A stretch of 64,000 bases of DNA, from positions 37,704 to 101,703 of the IMG/VR virus record IMGVR_UViG_3300032285_003393; one strand, 5' to 3'. Both the position numbers and the translations under genes were made by a program. The notes under the pieces were generated by a model that made no database searches, had not been told where the DNA came from, and was given only the letters and a program-made list of their open reading frames with translations. Of this stretch, positions 1-7,182 are shown in pieces. The DNA comes from a virus. Each line of letters starts with the position of its first letter. The stretch's first letter is position 1.

Positions 1-567
1 ACCAATTATATTCATTGTATTGGTAATTGCTATAGGTAACCCATAGGTTCTCCAGTATGAAAAACAAATATCTTCTTGTGCTGCTTTTGATGCAGCATAT
101 GGATTACTTGGAAGATGTAAGTCAACCCACTCTTTATGCTCATAACCTTCTTCAGCTGGGCCGTAAACCTCATCTGTTGATACTTGAACAATCTTTTCAA
201 TTGAAGGCTGTGTTCTTGCCCAGTCTAGAAGATGACAAATTAAAGCAACATTATTAAGAATAAAATTTGCTGGATCTTCAATACTACGCTTAACGTGGCT
301 TTCACTTGCTACATTAACTACATAATCAATTCGTCCCCACATTGCTGATGTAACAGGAGACACGGGAGCTGTTAAGTCTGTTTTAATTACTTTAACACGT
401 TTAAATGCATCTTCAATTCCATCTGTAGCAACTCTAATTCTATCTTGTATGCCTTTATGAGTAAAGGTTGTTGGACATACTATTTCCCAGTCTGTATTAA
501 CTAGGAAGTGTCGTAAGACGTGGCTTCCAACAAAGCCTGATGCTCCTGTTAGTAATACTCTTTTCAT
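1..567 (-). CDS. NAD-dependent sugar-nucleotide epimerase/dehydratase (C-terminus outside window)
   Basis: The frame is open from ATG at 567 to the window edge (189 codons, no stop), so only the N-terminal part is seen. It is an extended short-chain dehydrogenase: the N-terminal Rossmann motif TGASGFVGSH binds NAD(P), STDEVYG marks the active-site region, and YAASK gives the catalytic Tyr and Lys. This pattern is closest to RmlB-type dTDP-glucose 4,6-dehydratases and GalE-like epimerases. It probably makes or modifies a nucleotide sugar for the glycosyltransferases just upstream on the same strand. Its ATG overlaps the stop of the preceding glycosyltransferase gene (TAATG), so translation is probably coupled. 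The exact substrate cannot be told from sequence. Confidence 0.9.
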   Translation of the reverse strand, partial: MKRVLLTGASGFVGSHVLRHFLVNTDWEIVCPTTFTHKGIQDRIRVATDGIEDAFKRVKVIKTDLTAPVSPVTSAMWGRIDYVVNVASESHVKRSIEDPANFILNNVALICHLLDWARTQPSIEKIVQVSTDEVYGPAEEGYEHKEWVDLHLPSNPYAASKAAQEDICFSYWRTYGLPIAITNTMNIIG

Positions 568-1184
568 TAAAAATTATCTCCCAAACATTCTTCTATATTG
601 ACCCATGTGTTTTCTTCACACATTTTTTGATAAATGGATCCATCGCTTGTGCCTTCATAACGATACCAAAAGTTATACTTAGCCCATAAATCTTTATGTG
701 CTACTAACTGCATGGCATCAATATTACATAATACTGGTGGAATTCCTCTAAAAGGTTGTCCATTAAAAGCTTTATAATGCCTTACTGTAAAGATTATTAT
801 ATCAGATTTTGTTTCTTCTATTTTGTTTTTAATAGTTTCAAAAGCATTTGTCTCAAATTGATTATCTATATTAAACTGAATATAGTAATCACATTCTGGC
901 AAATTCTCATATGCATATCTCATAGCATAATCTCTAGAGTAATGACCCCATTCACCTTTCCATTCAGGTGTATTTATTATATTAGGTGTTATGCCTAATT
1001 CATTAAATCCCGCCTCTTGATCGTAAGGATATTTTTTAGGACCATCATGACAAATAACAATATCAAAGTTTTGATATGTTTGTGCTGCTATTGTTTTAAG
1101 ACCTTCAATCATTCCATTTCTAGGGACGTGATTCTCATAATCTACAGCAATAATAGCAAATCTTGGGGGTTTTACCTCCGCCAT
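567..1184 (-). CDS. glycosyltransferase, GT2-like
   Basis: 205 residues. The N-terminus (FAIIAVDYENHVPRNGM, then a run ending DIVICHDGP) looks like the nucleotide-sugar-binding half of a GT-A fold family 2 glycosyltransferase, with an internal FNIDNQFE stretch as a possible DxD-type metal site. The start is supported by a clear AAGGAGA ribosome-binding site just upstream of ATG at 1184. It overlaps the next upstream gene by 13 bases, so it belongs to one tightly packed sugar operon. Probable role: transfer of a sugar to phage DNA, a virion protein or a cell-surface glycan. Acceptor unknown. Confidence 0.75.
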   Translation of the reverse strand: MAEVKPPRFAIIAVDYENHVPRNGMIEGLKTIAAQTYQNFDIVICHDGPKKYPYDQEAGFNELGITPNIINTPEWKGEWGHYSRDYAMRYAYENLPECDYYIQFNIDNQFETNAFETIKNKIEETKSDIIIFTVRHYKAFNGQPFRGIPPVLCNIDAMQLVAHKDLWAKYNFWYRYEGTSDGSIYQKMCEENTWVNIEECLGDNF

Positions 1185-1828
1185 TCGTTTTGTCTCCTTC
1201 TTTCTAATTCCCAGCCTCTACAAGAATAATCTGCAGTTGCTCTTTTTTGATCTAAATAGGCACGGTTTGCTTCAAATGTATAACCATTCCTAATTGCATA
1301 ATGAACATCGCTATTTATTGTTAAGGAATTTCCAAAGCTTTCTACGGGAACAATATCTCCTAGTACACCGCCTTCAGCAATTATTCCTTCCAAGGTCATT
1401 CTCTCTTCATAATCATTATCTTCAAAATAAGCTGGATAAATATACTCATCAAATAGACCTACACGCTTTACAATATTCTCTCCAAGAGTGAAACAATTGT
1501 AAGATGCAGTAGATCTTACCATCCTATCTGAATTGCTGAGGTCGTTAAACTTTGGCAATGTTTCAGGTAAGAATTTTGTATCTACAGATGAGAACATCCA
1601 GTATTGAGCATATGGATAAAGCTTAATACCTAAATTCCAAGAACCAGATACACCTAAGTTTGAAGGAAGATTTAAAACTCTAACATTTAAATCTTCTCTC
1701 TTAGATTCATACTTTTCTTCACCATTGTTAATAATAAGAATTTCTTCTATTGGATAATCAATAGAAGCAAGTGCTTGATCTAATAGGTCATACCTATTTA
1801 AAATTGGAATTATCAGTACTGGAATCAT
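1172..1828 (-). CDS. glycosyltransferase, GT2-like (paralogue A)
   Basis: 218 residues. It begins MIPVLIIPILNRYDLLDQAL, the classic start of family 2 glycosyltransferases (beta strand plus the NRYDLL helix), followed by ILIINNGEE and SNLGVSGSWNLGI. It is clearly a duplicate of the gene at 2439-3080: the N-terminal 40 residues are nearly identical and both end in a GW-N/E-L-R-R-R-NEW motif. The ATG overlaps the stop of the upstream methyltransferase gene (ATGA), indicating translational coupling rather than an own ribosome-binding site. Acceptor unknown. Confidence 0.8.
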   Translation of the reverse strand: MIPVLIIPILNRYDLLDQALASIDYPIEEILIINNGEEKYESKREDLNVRVLNLPSNLGVSGSWNLGIKLYPYAQYWMFSSVDTKFLPETLPKFNDLSNSDRMVRSTASYNCFTLGENIVKRVGLFDEYIYPAYFEDNDYEERMTLEGIIAEGGVLGDIVPVESFGNSLTINSDVHYAIRNGYTFEANRAYLDQKRATADYSCRGWELERRRQNEWRR

Positions 1829-2448
1829 TTTTGTTTTTGCACAGCCAATACTATATTGTCATACAAGCCATAAATATCATCTTTTACCATATCATTCATA
1901 TTGATTAAAAATACTTTGTGTCCCATTGATTCCAAGCTTTTTGCAAACTCTACTGCCTTTTCTTCATCTTGAAGTTTAATATCTTCAACTATGTACCAGC
2001 CTCCAATATTTAACCATTTTGGAAACGTTTTATTTAAAGTATCAACAATATTTTCCCACATGTGAGAACCATCGTCAACAATCATTTCATATCTTTGACC
2101 CTTTAGTATATGATAAACATAGTCAAAAGATGGAAGAGAGTTCTGGTCTACAAATAAAGTTCTAATATTATGCTCCTGGAATAAAAATGCTTGATTATTA
2201 TCCAAGCCTACAACATCTACTCCCTGAAAGATTTTTCTCCACGATCTAAGTGAAGCTCCTTGATAAACTCCAACTTCAAGAACATCATTTACAGTATCTT
2301 CATCTTTAAACAATGCTGCATAAACATCATGATAGTTGTGTCTGTCTGATGATTTATCTGCCCCATATTCTTCAAATACACTTTTAAATCTTTCAATTTT
2401 TTCTTTTGTTGGGGTCCCTGTATATTCATATAGGTCTTTTAAAACCAT
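1825..2448 (-). CDS. class I SAM-dependent methyltransferase
   Basis: About 207 residues from the chosen start. The motif VLEVGVYQGASLRSW is the SAM-binding loop; VVGLDNN supplies the acidic residue after strand 2; MIVDDGSH corresponds to the DDGSH motif seen in sugar O-methyltransferases of antibiotic and glycan pathways. An upstream in-frame start exists at 2487, but the ATG at 2448 has a good AAGGAGA site about 8 nt before it, so I chose 2448. The gene lies between two paralogous glycosyltransferases, which suggests that it methylates a transferred sugar. DNA or protein substrates cannot be excluded. Confidence 0.8.
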   Translation of the reverse strand: MVLKDLYEYTGTPTKEKIERFKSVFEEYGADKSSDRHNYHDVYAALFKDEDTVNDVLEVGVYQGASLRSWRKIFQGVDVVGLDNNQAFLFQEHNIRTLFVDQNSLPSFDYVYHILKGQRYEMIVDDGSHMWENIVDTLNKTFPKWLNIGGWYIVEDIKLQDEEKAVEFAKSLESMGHKVFLINMNDMVKDDIYGLYDNIVLAVQKQK

Positions 2449-3080
2449 TCGTTTTCTCTCCTTCTTTTTAAGTTCCAGCCTTTGCAAGTATAGTCACCGC
2501 TCAAAACTTTAGAACGATAATAATCTCCATTAAGCTGATATGTTTTATTGTTTTTTATAGCAAAGTTTTCATTGCTTCTAACTGTTTGCGATCCGCCGTG
2601 TGCATCAATTTCTGCTCCATGTACGGGAGTTGTTTCAATTCCCAACTGTGTTGCTCTGTCATTATAATCATTGTCTTCATAATAAGCGGGATATATATAT
2701 TCATCAAATAATCCAACTTTTTCTACTACTTGCTCACCTAATGAAAAACAATGAAATCCTGAAACTAATTTAAATTTATCTGGACCACTTTGAGAACAAA
2801 TTTTTTCTAAAGTCCCAGGCATAAAACTTGTATCGTTTGACGATATTAACCACCAAGGTTTATGAGGATAGCTTTTAATTCCTAAATTCCAAGATCCCGA
2901 TGTCCCTAAATTTGATGGCATATTTAAAATTGTTATATTTAAATGTGAGAAATTAGGCTCATATTTTTCAATACCATTATTAATTATTAAAATATCTTCA
3001 ATTGGATAGTCAATTGAAGCAAGTGCTTCATCAAGTAAATCATATCTATTTAGCACAGGAATAATTAGTGCTGGAATCAT
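2439..3080 (-). CDS. glycosyltransferase, GT2-like (paralogue B)
   Basis: 213 residues. It starts MIPALIIPVLNRYDLLDEAL and continues with ILIINNGIEKYE and SNLGTSGSWNLGIKSYP, a family 2 glycosyltransferase. It matches the gene at 1172-1828 along the whole length, including the EYIYPAY-EDNDY block and the C-terminal GWNLKRRRENEWF, so the two arose by duplication and may have diverged in sugar or acceptor. The start ATG overlaps the TGA of the small HTH gene upstream (ATGA). Its last bases overlap the methyltransferase start. Confidence 0.8.
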   Translation of the reverse strand: MIPALIIPVLNRYDLLDEALASIDYPIEDILIINNGIEKYEPNFSHLNITILNMPSNLGTSGSWNLGIKSYPHKPWWLISSNDTSFMPGTLEKICSQSGPDKFKLVSGFHCFSLGEQVVEKVGLFDEYIYPAYYEDNDYNDRATQLGIETTPVHGAEIDAHGGSQTVRSNENFAIKNNKTYQLNGDYYRSKVLSGDYTCKGWNLKRRRENEWF

Positions 3081-3220
3081 TTCTTTTTTAATCCATACTT
3101 CTCTAGGTATCTTACTATTGTCATATGGCTACATCCCGCTTCTTTAGCAATTGTAACCACATCTTTTCTTTGAACTATATATCTACTATATAGCCAATCT
3201 TTATTCTCATACAGCTTCAT
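3077..3220 (-). CDS. small helix-turn-helix protein
   Basis: 47 residues, MKLYENKDWLYSRYIVQRKD then VVTIAKEAGCSHMTIVRYLE. The pattern of an IA-x3-G-x-S helix-turn-helix preceded by a WLY-x2-Y helix is like the DNA-binding arm found beside phage HNH and homing endonucleases and in resolvase-like HTH domains. It overlaps the RuvC-like gene upstream by 14 bases and the next glycosyltransferase by 4 (ATGA), so it is a real member of the operon. It may be a stand-alone DNA-binding protein or a remnant of a larger nuclease. Confidence 0.7.
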   Translation of the reverse strand: MKLYENKDWLYSRYIVQRKDVVTIAKEAGCSHMTIVRYLEKYGLKKK

Positions 3221-3767
3221 TTACTGCCCACCATGCGATCCCTGTTGCATCTGCAACATTGTTGTTGTCTGTATTAACCCCAAGTGTTCTGACAAAGTCT
3301 ATTGTTTTTTGTTTTCTTTTTTCTCTGACTTTGTTTTTGTACCAGGAATCTGTTTTTCCTGGGAACTCTTTTTTGACGGCTTCCTTTTCAGATTTTGTAA
3401 AATTAGGATTGTTGATGAAGCCCTGCCATTTAAGCGGGTGGACTTCAATAATTTTGATATCATTATCTATCAACTCCCCTATAATTGTACCAAACACATA
3501 GGCCATTTTCAAACCAGTTGCTACTGATTTTACTGAAACTGCTGCTTCTAAAGCTATAAAGTCATAATCTAAATATTGTTTTACAGAATGTACTTTCTTC
3601 TTTGCATCAAGAATTCTTTCATACACACTATCTCCTTCAAAAATAACTTCTCCCCATTTTACAGGTTTGTTTTCATCCATAAGACAAAAAGCTATGCTAT
3701 GGGTACTTGCATCTATTCCTAAAACTTTCTTTGCTTTAGGCTTTACTAAGTCAGATAGAGAACCCAT
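3207..3767 (-). CDS. RuvC-like Holliday junction resolvase
   Basis: 186 residues with the RNase H fold signature of RuvC: LGIDASTHSIAF places the first catalytic Asp at residue 19, FIALEAAV the Glu at 74, and the C-terminal VADATGIAWW the last Asp near 173. Length is normal for a RuvC-type phage resolvase. It would cut four-way junctions formed during recombination or clear branched DNA before packaging, working with the RecA and Cas4-like nuclease encoded just upstream. ATG at 3767 follows a GAGGAT ribosome-binding site and overlaps the zinc-finger gene by 17 bases. Confidence 0.85.
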   Translation of the reverse strand: MGSLSDLVKPKAKKVLGIDASTHSIAFCLMDENKPVKWGEVIFEGDSVYERILDAKKKVHSVKQYLDYDFIALEAAVSVKSVATGLKMAYVFGTIIGELIDNDIKIIEVHPLKWQGFINNPNFTKSEKEAVKKEFPGKTDSWYKNKVREKRKQKTIDFVRTLGVNTDNNNVADATGIAWWAVNEAV

Positions 3768-4041
3768 TTAATATCCTCAACACTTCTTGTCTTTCATTTT
3801 CACGCTCTTTTGATAAGCATGATCCACAAATATCTCCTGCATTATACATGGTTAACTCAAACTCACAGCCTCTATTTTTGCAATACCTTTTCTTGCCTGC
3901 AAGCCTTTGCTTTCTATCTTGATACTTCTTTTTAATATTAAGATTAGTAGCAATCTTGCAACACTCATCTGAGCAATATTTTTGGTTATGAGTTCTAGGC
4001 TCAAATTTATTCTTGCAAGGCTTATATGCACATTTAATCAT
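3751..4041 (-). CDS. zinc-finger protein with two cysteine clusters
   Basis: 96 residues. Two cysteine groups are visible: CAYKPCKNKF with YCSDECC near the N-terminus, and RYCKNRGCEF with CGSC in the second half, separated by a basic helix rich in Lys and Arg. This looks like two small zinc-binding knuckles that could bind nucleic acid or protein. It starts with an ATGA overlap on the stop of the Cas4-like nuclease gene and itself overlaps the RuvC-like gene, so it probably acts in the same recombination module. Function unknown. Confidence 0.65.
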   Translation of the reverse strand: MIKCAYKPCKNKFEPRTHNQKYCSDECCKIATNLNIKKKYQDRKQRLAGKKRYCKNRGCEFELTMYNAGDICGSCLSKERENERQEVLRILNGFSI

Positions 4042-4823
4042 TTTGGAACCACCATCAAAGGATACTCTACATCCCCAAGATCATTTTTCATTTCTTTCCA
4101 GCAAACTTTCTTGACTGGACAATACGAGCAAGGCATTCTTGTTTTGCTCTCTGAAGGTCTATTTGGAAGAGTTTGATCTTGATAAAGCTTATAAACTCCA
4201 CGCAACCAGTCAAAAACATAATCAATAATCTCTTCATTTTTTTTATCAAAATTAATTAAAATCCAAAGTGCTGAATTATCATTTTTATTCTCATAAAGAA
4301 AAGCCCCTTGCTTATATCCTTTTATCTTCATGTAAGTAAGCAATTGAACTCTATGGTTGTCTGTTGGCTGAAGAGTCACTGATTTAGAAGTCCAGACTTC
4401 GTCTTTAGCAGATTTAATTTCTATTGGGTATTCTGCTTCTCCATCAGTTATAAGTGTATCCATAAATCCATGGATTGGTGGATCATCGTATGTCATATCA
4501 ATTTCATGAGCAACAACTTTATAAGTCTTATCCATCTTACTTAAACGTTCTTGCAAACGATCATGGACATAGTTTCCATTTTCCATGTTTGCTTTACCCT
4601 GTGCAGTTGCAGTATCTTCAAACTCTGCTCCATTAAAAGCAATATACCAGTACCTAGCACAATTACCATGACCATACCCTATTGTTGATGGGGCAAAGGT
4701 TTTCTTTTGAGTAAATCCCGCTTTGCTTTCGTAAGTACTATTAAACTCTTCTGCAAGCTTATAAACATTAAGACCTTCCTTAACGCTATCTACTCTTTTA
4801 TTTACTAATCTTCCAATACCCAA
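4038..4823 (-). CDS. Cas4/RecB-like PD-(D/E)XK nuclease with probable Fe-S cluster
   Basis: 261 residues. The PD-(D/E)XK core is seen as GFMDTLI (Asp 122) and YPIEIKSAK (Glu 135, Lys 137). A Cys at 55 (GHGNCARYWY) and a C-terminal cluster MPCSYCPVKKVCW (Cys 232, 235, 241) are placed as in Cas4 and AddB-type nucleases that hold a 4Fe-4S cluster. Expected role: exonuclease producing single-stranded tails for recombination, next to RecA and RuvC. The start is a TTG right after the stop of the upstream gene; no ATG precedes the conserved part, so the exact start is uncertain. No CRISPR array is present, so this is not a CRISPR locus. Confidence 0.85.
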   Translation of the reverse strand: MGIGRLVNKRVDSVKEGLNVYKLAEEFNSTYESKAGFTQKKTFAPSTIGYGHGNCARYWYIAFNGAEFEDTATAQGKANMENGNYVHDRLQERLSKMDKTYKVVAHEIDMTYDDPPIHGFMDTLITDGEAEYPIEIKSAKDEVWTSKSVTLQPTDNHRVQLLTYMKIKGYKQGAFLYENKNDNSALWILINFDKKNEEIIDYVFDWLRGVYKLYQDQTLPNRPSESKTRMPCSYCPVKKVCWKEMKNDLGDVEYPLMVVPK

Positions 4824-5153
4824 TTAAGCACCAAACCTAGCTGAATACTTTAATGCATCAACTAGTTTGTCAATAGCATCTGCTGCAGTATAGTAGGTAT
4901 TCTTTCTTTTTGAAGCTTCCCCACCTTTTTCAAAGGTAGTGTAATATCTTGCTTGCATAGCAAACTTAGAACTGATTGCTTGTAACTGGACAATAAGCGA
5001 AGGAGCTTTAGTTGATGGAACATCAGGCTTAGTAATTAATTTAATTATAAGGTCTAACGCTGCATCTAAATCTTTGTCATTCATAAACTCAGACATATCG
5101 TTGAATTCTGTAACAACACTAACCTGTTCTATGACTGTTGGCTGTTCCGCCAT
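4824..5153 (-). CDS. hypothetical protein of the recombination operon
   Basis: 109 residues, mainly helical by composition, with an acidic N-terminal third and a basic GGEASKRKNTYY stretch in the middle. No catalytic motif recognised. It starts with ATG at 5153 behind a strong GGAGGAAGC site, overlaps the upstream gene by 25 bases and ends directly before the nuclease start. Its place between two nuclease-like genes suggests an accessory role in DNA processing, but this rests on position only. Confidence 0.7.
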   Translation of the reverse strand: MAEQPTVIEQVSVVTEFNDMSEFMNDKDLDAALDLIIKLITKPDVPSTKAPSLIVQLQAISSKFAMQARYYTTFEKGGEASKRKNTYYTAADAIDKLVDALKYSARFGA

Positions 5154-5440
5154 GCTTCCTCCATCTGTTCAAATAATGACCACTCAATTACTGCAAGTCT
5201 AGTTTTTTGTTTTTCTTCCCCAAGTATTAGTTTTAAGACTGGATACTTTTCACGAGATACTTTAAATGTATCTGTACATATCTTTGCCCAGATTTCTCTA
5301 CTGATGGAAATAGACTTTGAATATTCTTTATAATCTACTACAAAATCATTCCAGATAGCATCACCTTTTTGATAAGCTCCACGACCTGAATTTTTTTGTG
5401 CCTTTGCACCGTCACGCTTTACTTCTCCTCTTTCAGACAA
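5129..5440 (-). CDS. possible small PD-(D/E)XK nuclease / resolvase-like protein
   Basis: 103 residues. The central part (GRGAYQKGDAIW then NDFVVDYKEY) resembles the metal-binding core of small phage PD-(D/E)XK enzymes: Asp 27 and the D-Y-K triad at 36-38. The following helix starting SISISREIW and the strand YPVLKLILG fit that fold as well. The start is a TTG at 5440 with GGAG seven bases upstream; it overlaps the end of the upstream zinc protein. A DNA-end or junction nuclease is the likeliest reading, but the family match is from memory and moderate. Confidence 0.55.
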   Translation of the reverse strand: MSERGEVKRDGAKAQKNSGRGAYQKGDAIWNDFVVDYKEYSKSISISREIWAKICTDTFKVSREKYPVLKLILGEEKQKTRLAVIEWSLFEQMEEAWRNSQQS

Positions 5441-5612
5441 AAGATTGCTCCGATCTGTGATTATTCTTACAGATCCAAAACATTAAACCTTTGTTTGAAT
5501 TCCACCAAGCAAAGTCAACATCAAGGTCGCAATATTTACATCCATAACGACCATACAACTTTTCACAACCTGGTTCATCTTTAGGCTGCATGAAATTACT
5601 AATTTTGCTCAT
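5433..5612 (-). CDS. 59-residue zinc-ribbon-like protein
   Basis: Short reading frame of 59 codons that starts inside the 3' end of recA (14-base overlap, ATG at 5612) and ends overlapping the TTG start of the next gene. It contains GCKYCDLDVDFAWW and later WICKNNHRSE, a C-x2-C plus C-x3-H arrangement that looks like a small treble-clef or zinc ribbon. Gap-free packing with both neighbours supports a real gene. No strong ribosome-binding site is visible, so expression may depend on coupling with recA. Function unknown. Confidence 0.6.
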   Translation of the reverse strand: MSKISNFMQPKDEPGCEKLYGRYGCKYCDLDVDFAWWNSNKGLMFWICKNNHRSEQSFV

Positions 5613-6603
5613 AAATTTTTGTTTTCAACTCTTCAACTATTTTTGGGTTCTCTCTTAGATACTCTAAGGTTTTAGCACGTCCTTGAAAACGCTCTTCCCC
5701 TACTGTATACCAAGCTCCACCCTTTTGTATTTTGCCCATCATTTCAGAAACATCAAGGACTTCTCCAACACTGTCAACCCCAAGATTTTCCCCTTGATAG
5801 TAAAAGTCGTATTGACCAGAAAGGTTAGGGGGTCCAAGCTTATTATAGTCAATGATCCAGTTAACGGGCCTACCGACTTTTTGTTCAATAATCTTATCGC
5901 CAACTTGTATGCCTGATTTAATAGCATTTGCTTCGGCTTCTGAAGACCAGAGCTTAATGACTGTTGATGAGAAAAACTTAACCGCCATTCCCCCTGTTGG
6001 AATATGAGAGGCATGCATAGATCCAAACTGATTCCTTTGTTGGGAGATAAGAACAAGAAGTGTATTTTTGTTTGCATAATTAAGCATTTTGACTGCATGT
6101 GTCATATCCTTTGCTTCTGCACCAATTTGCTTGGTGTCTTCAAGTTTCTTTAACTCTGAACTATCTTTTTCAAAATAAATAGCTGGAAGTAATGCTGATA
6201 TAGAATCTACAACAATAATGTCAACTTCTGCTTCCATAAGTTGCTGAGCAATATCAACCATATCATTGATTGTTTTTGCTGGGGAATAGATAAGGGAAGA
6301 TGAATCTACTCCCAGCATTTCAGCCCACTTTGGATCGTAAGATGCTTCTGCATCAATCCATGCACAAGTCTTGCCTTCTTTTTGAGCCATTGCAATCATT
6401 TGCAAACAAAATGATGACTTACCAGCAGACTTGTTGCCCCAAACTAAAATCTGGCGACCAAACCCTAGTCCGCCTTTCAAAGCCATATTTAATCCAATAC
6501 TTGGAGTTTTCTGCTTTTTTGATTCTACGGTTGTTGCTAGCTGGACTCTTTGCCTTGTTTTTGCATCAAGTCTAGCTAAAATATCTTCTGCTAATATTGC
6601 CAT
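5599..6603 (-). CDS. recA: RecA-like recombinase
   Basis: 334 residues. Walker A GNKSAGKSS lies at about residues 56-64 and Walker B IIVVDSISALLP at about 130; QQRNQFG and GGMAVKFFSS correspond to the L2 and C-terminal core region of the RecA/UvsX family. It forms filaments on single-stranded DNA for strand exchange and recombination-dependent replication or repair. It is shorter than most cellular RecA (about 345-350) and the C-terminal region is divergent. ATG at 6603 has a TTAGGAAT site. It lies in one run with the Cas4-like nuclease and RuvC-like resolvase, a complete recombination set. Confidence 0.93.
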   Translation of the reverse strand: MAILAEDILARLDAKTRQRVQLATTVESKKQKTPSIGLNMALKGGLGFGRQILVWGNKSAGKSSFCLQMIAMAQKEGKTCAWIDAEASYDPKWAEMLGVDSSSLIYSPAKTINDMVDIAQQLMEAEVDIIVVDSISALLPAIYFEKDSSELKKLEDTKQIGAEAKDMTHAVKMLNYANKNTLLVLISQQRNQFGSMHASHIPTGGMAVKFFSSTVIKLWSSEAEANAIKSGIQVGDKIIEQKVGRPVNWIIDYNKLGPPNLSGQYDFYYQGENLGVDSVGEVLDVSEMMGKIQKGGAWYTVGEERFQGRAKTLEYLRENPKIVEELKTKIYEQN

Positions 6604-6617
6604 TTTATTCCTAACTA

Positions 6618-6938
6618 TTAAAATTTGTTGCCATGCAGATTTGCACGACTTTTATTGATATTATTCTTTTCTTTAATGATTGAATCAATATCGTGTGTTA
6701 TATCTCCATGTTCTAGCATGGCAGCATATAGATCAAGAAGTCTGATGATTACATCAGCCATCTCTTCTACAATTTGTTGAGACCCTTTATCTTTACGGAT
6801 AGCTTCCAAAACTTCAGTAACTTCCGAATGCACAAGAGCAAGTTTATTACCCACCTTGTCATAGTTATATTCGCCATCCCAAAAACCTTTTGATACAGAT
6901 ACTTGGTGAAAATTACTTGCTAGCCTGTTCAGCTTCAA
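6618..6938 (-). CDS. MazG-like nucleotide pyrophosphohydrolase
   Basis: 106 residues. The all-alpha NTP pyrophosphatase pattern is visible: HSEVTEVLEAIRKD (Glu 39, Glu 42) and VEEMADVIIRLLDL (Glu 58/59, Asp 62), the E-x2-E and E-x2-D metal sites. Such enzymes hydrolyse (d)NTPs or alarmones; phage versions may keep the host in a growing state or clean the nucleotide pool. The start is a TTG at 6938 with GAGG six bases before it, overlapping the end of the upstream gene by 26 bases. Confidence 0.8.
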   Translation of the reverse strand: MKLNRLASNFHQVSVSKGFWDGEYNYDKVGNKLALVHSEVTEVLEAIRKDKGSQQIVEEMADVIIRLLDLYAAMLEHGDITHDIDSIIKEKNNINKSRANLHGNKF

Positions 6939-7182
6939 TTGCTACCTCTTCTTGTACAGGTAAATCAGTAAGATCAAACTTTACAGAGCCGTCTTCAAAC
7001 TGTTCAACTTTAATTGTCTTTGCACCGTAATTTGCAACAAGGTCTTCAACCTTAATTGTTACAGAACCAATTGTGTGCAAAATAGCAGCCAAGATTTGGT
7101 CTACAGAAATGTTTACATTTTGATTTTCTGGAGCTTGCTCTACTGCTTCTTGTGTTACTTCTGTTGTTGTCTCTTCAGACAT
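6913..7182 (-). CDS. acidic hypothetical protein
   Basis: 89 residues with acidic N- and C-terminal tails (MSEETTTEVTQEAVEQAPEN and QEEVAIEAEQASK) around a short core that looks like alternating strand and helix (VKFDLTDLP). No known motif. ATG at 7182 follows a clear AAGGAGATAT site and overlaps the stop of the polymerase gene. Its place between dnaE and the MazG-like gene suggests a role in replication or nucleotide metabolism, by position only. Confidence 0.7.
   Translation of the reverse strand: MSEETTTEVTQEAVEQAPENQNVNISVDQILAAILHTIGSVTIKVEDLVANYGAKTIKVEQFEDGSVKFDLTDLPVQEEVAIEAEQASK

Noticed and set aside
4038-4823. Cas4-like nuclease as a sign of a CRISPR-Cas locus
   Set aside because: No array, Cas1, Cas2 or effector nearby; neighbours are RecA and RuvC, so it belongs to phage recombination.
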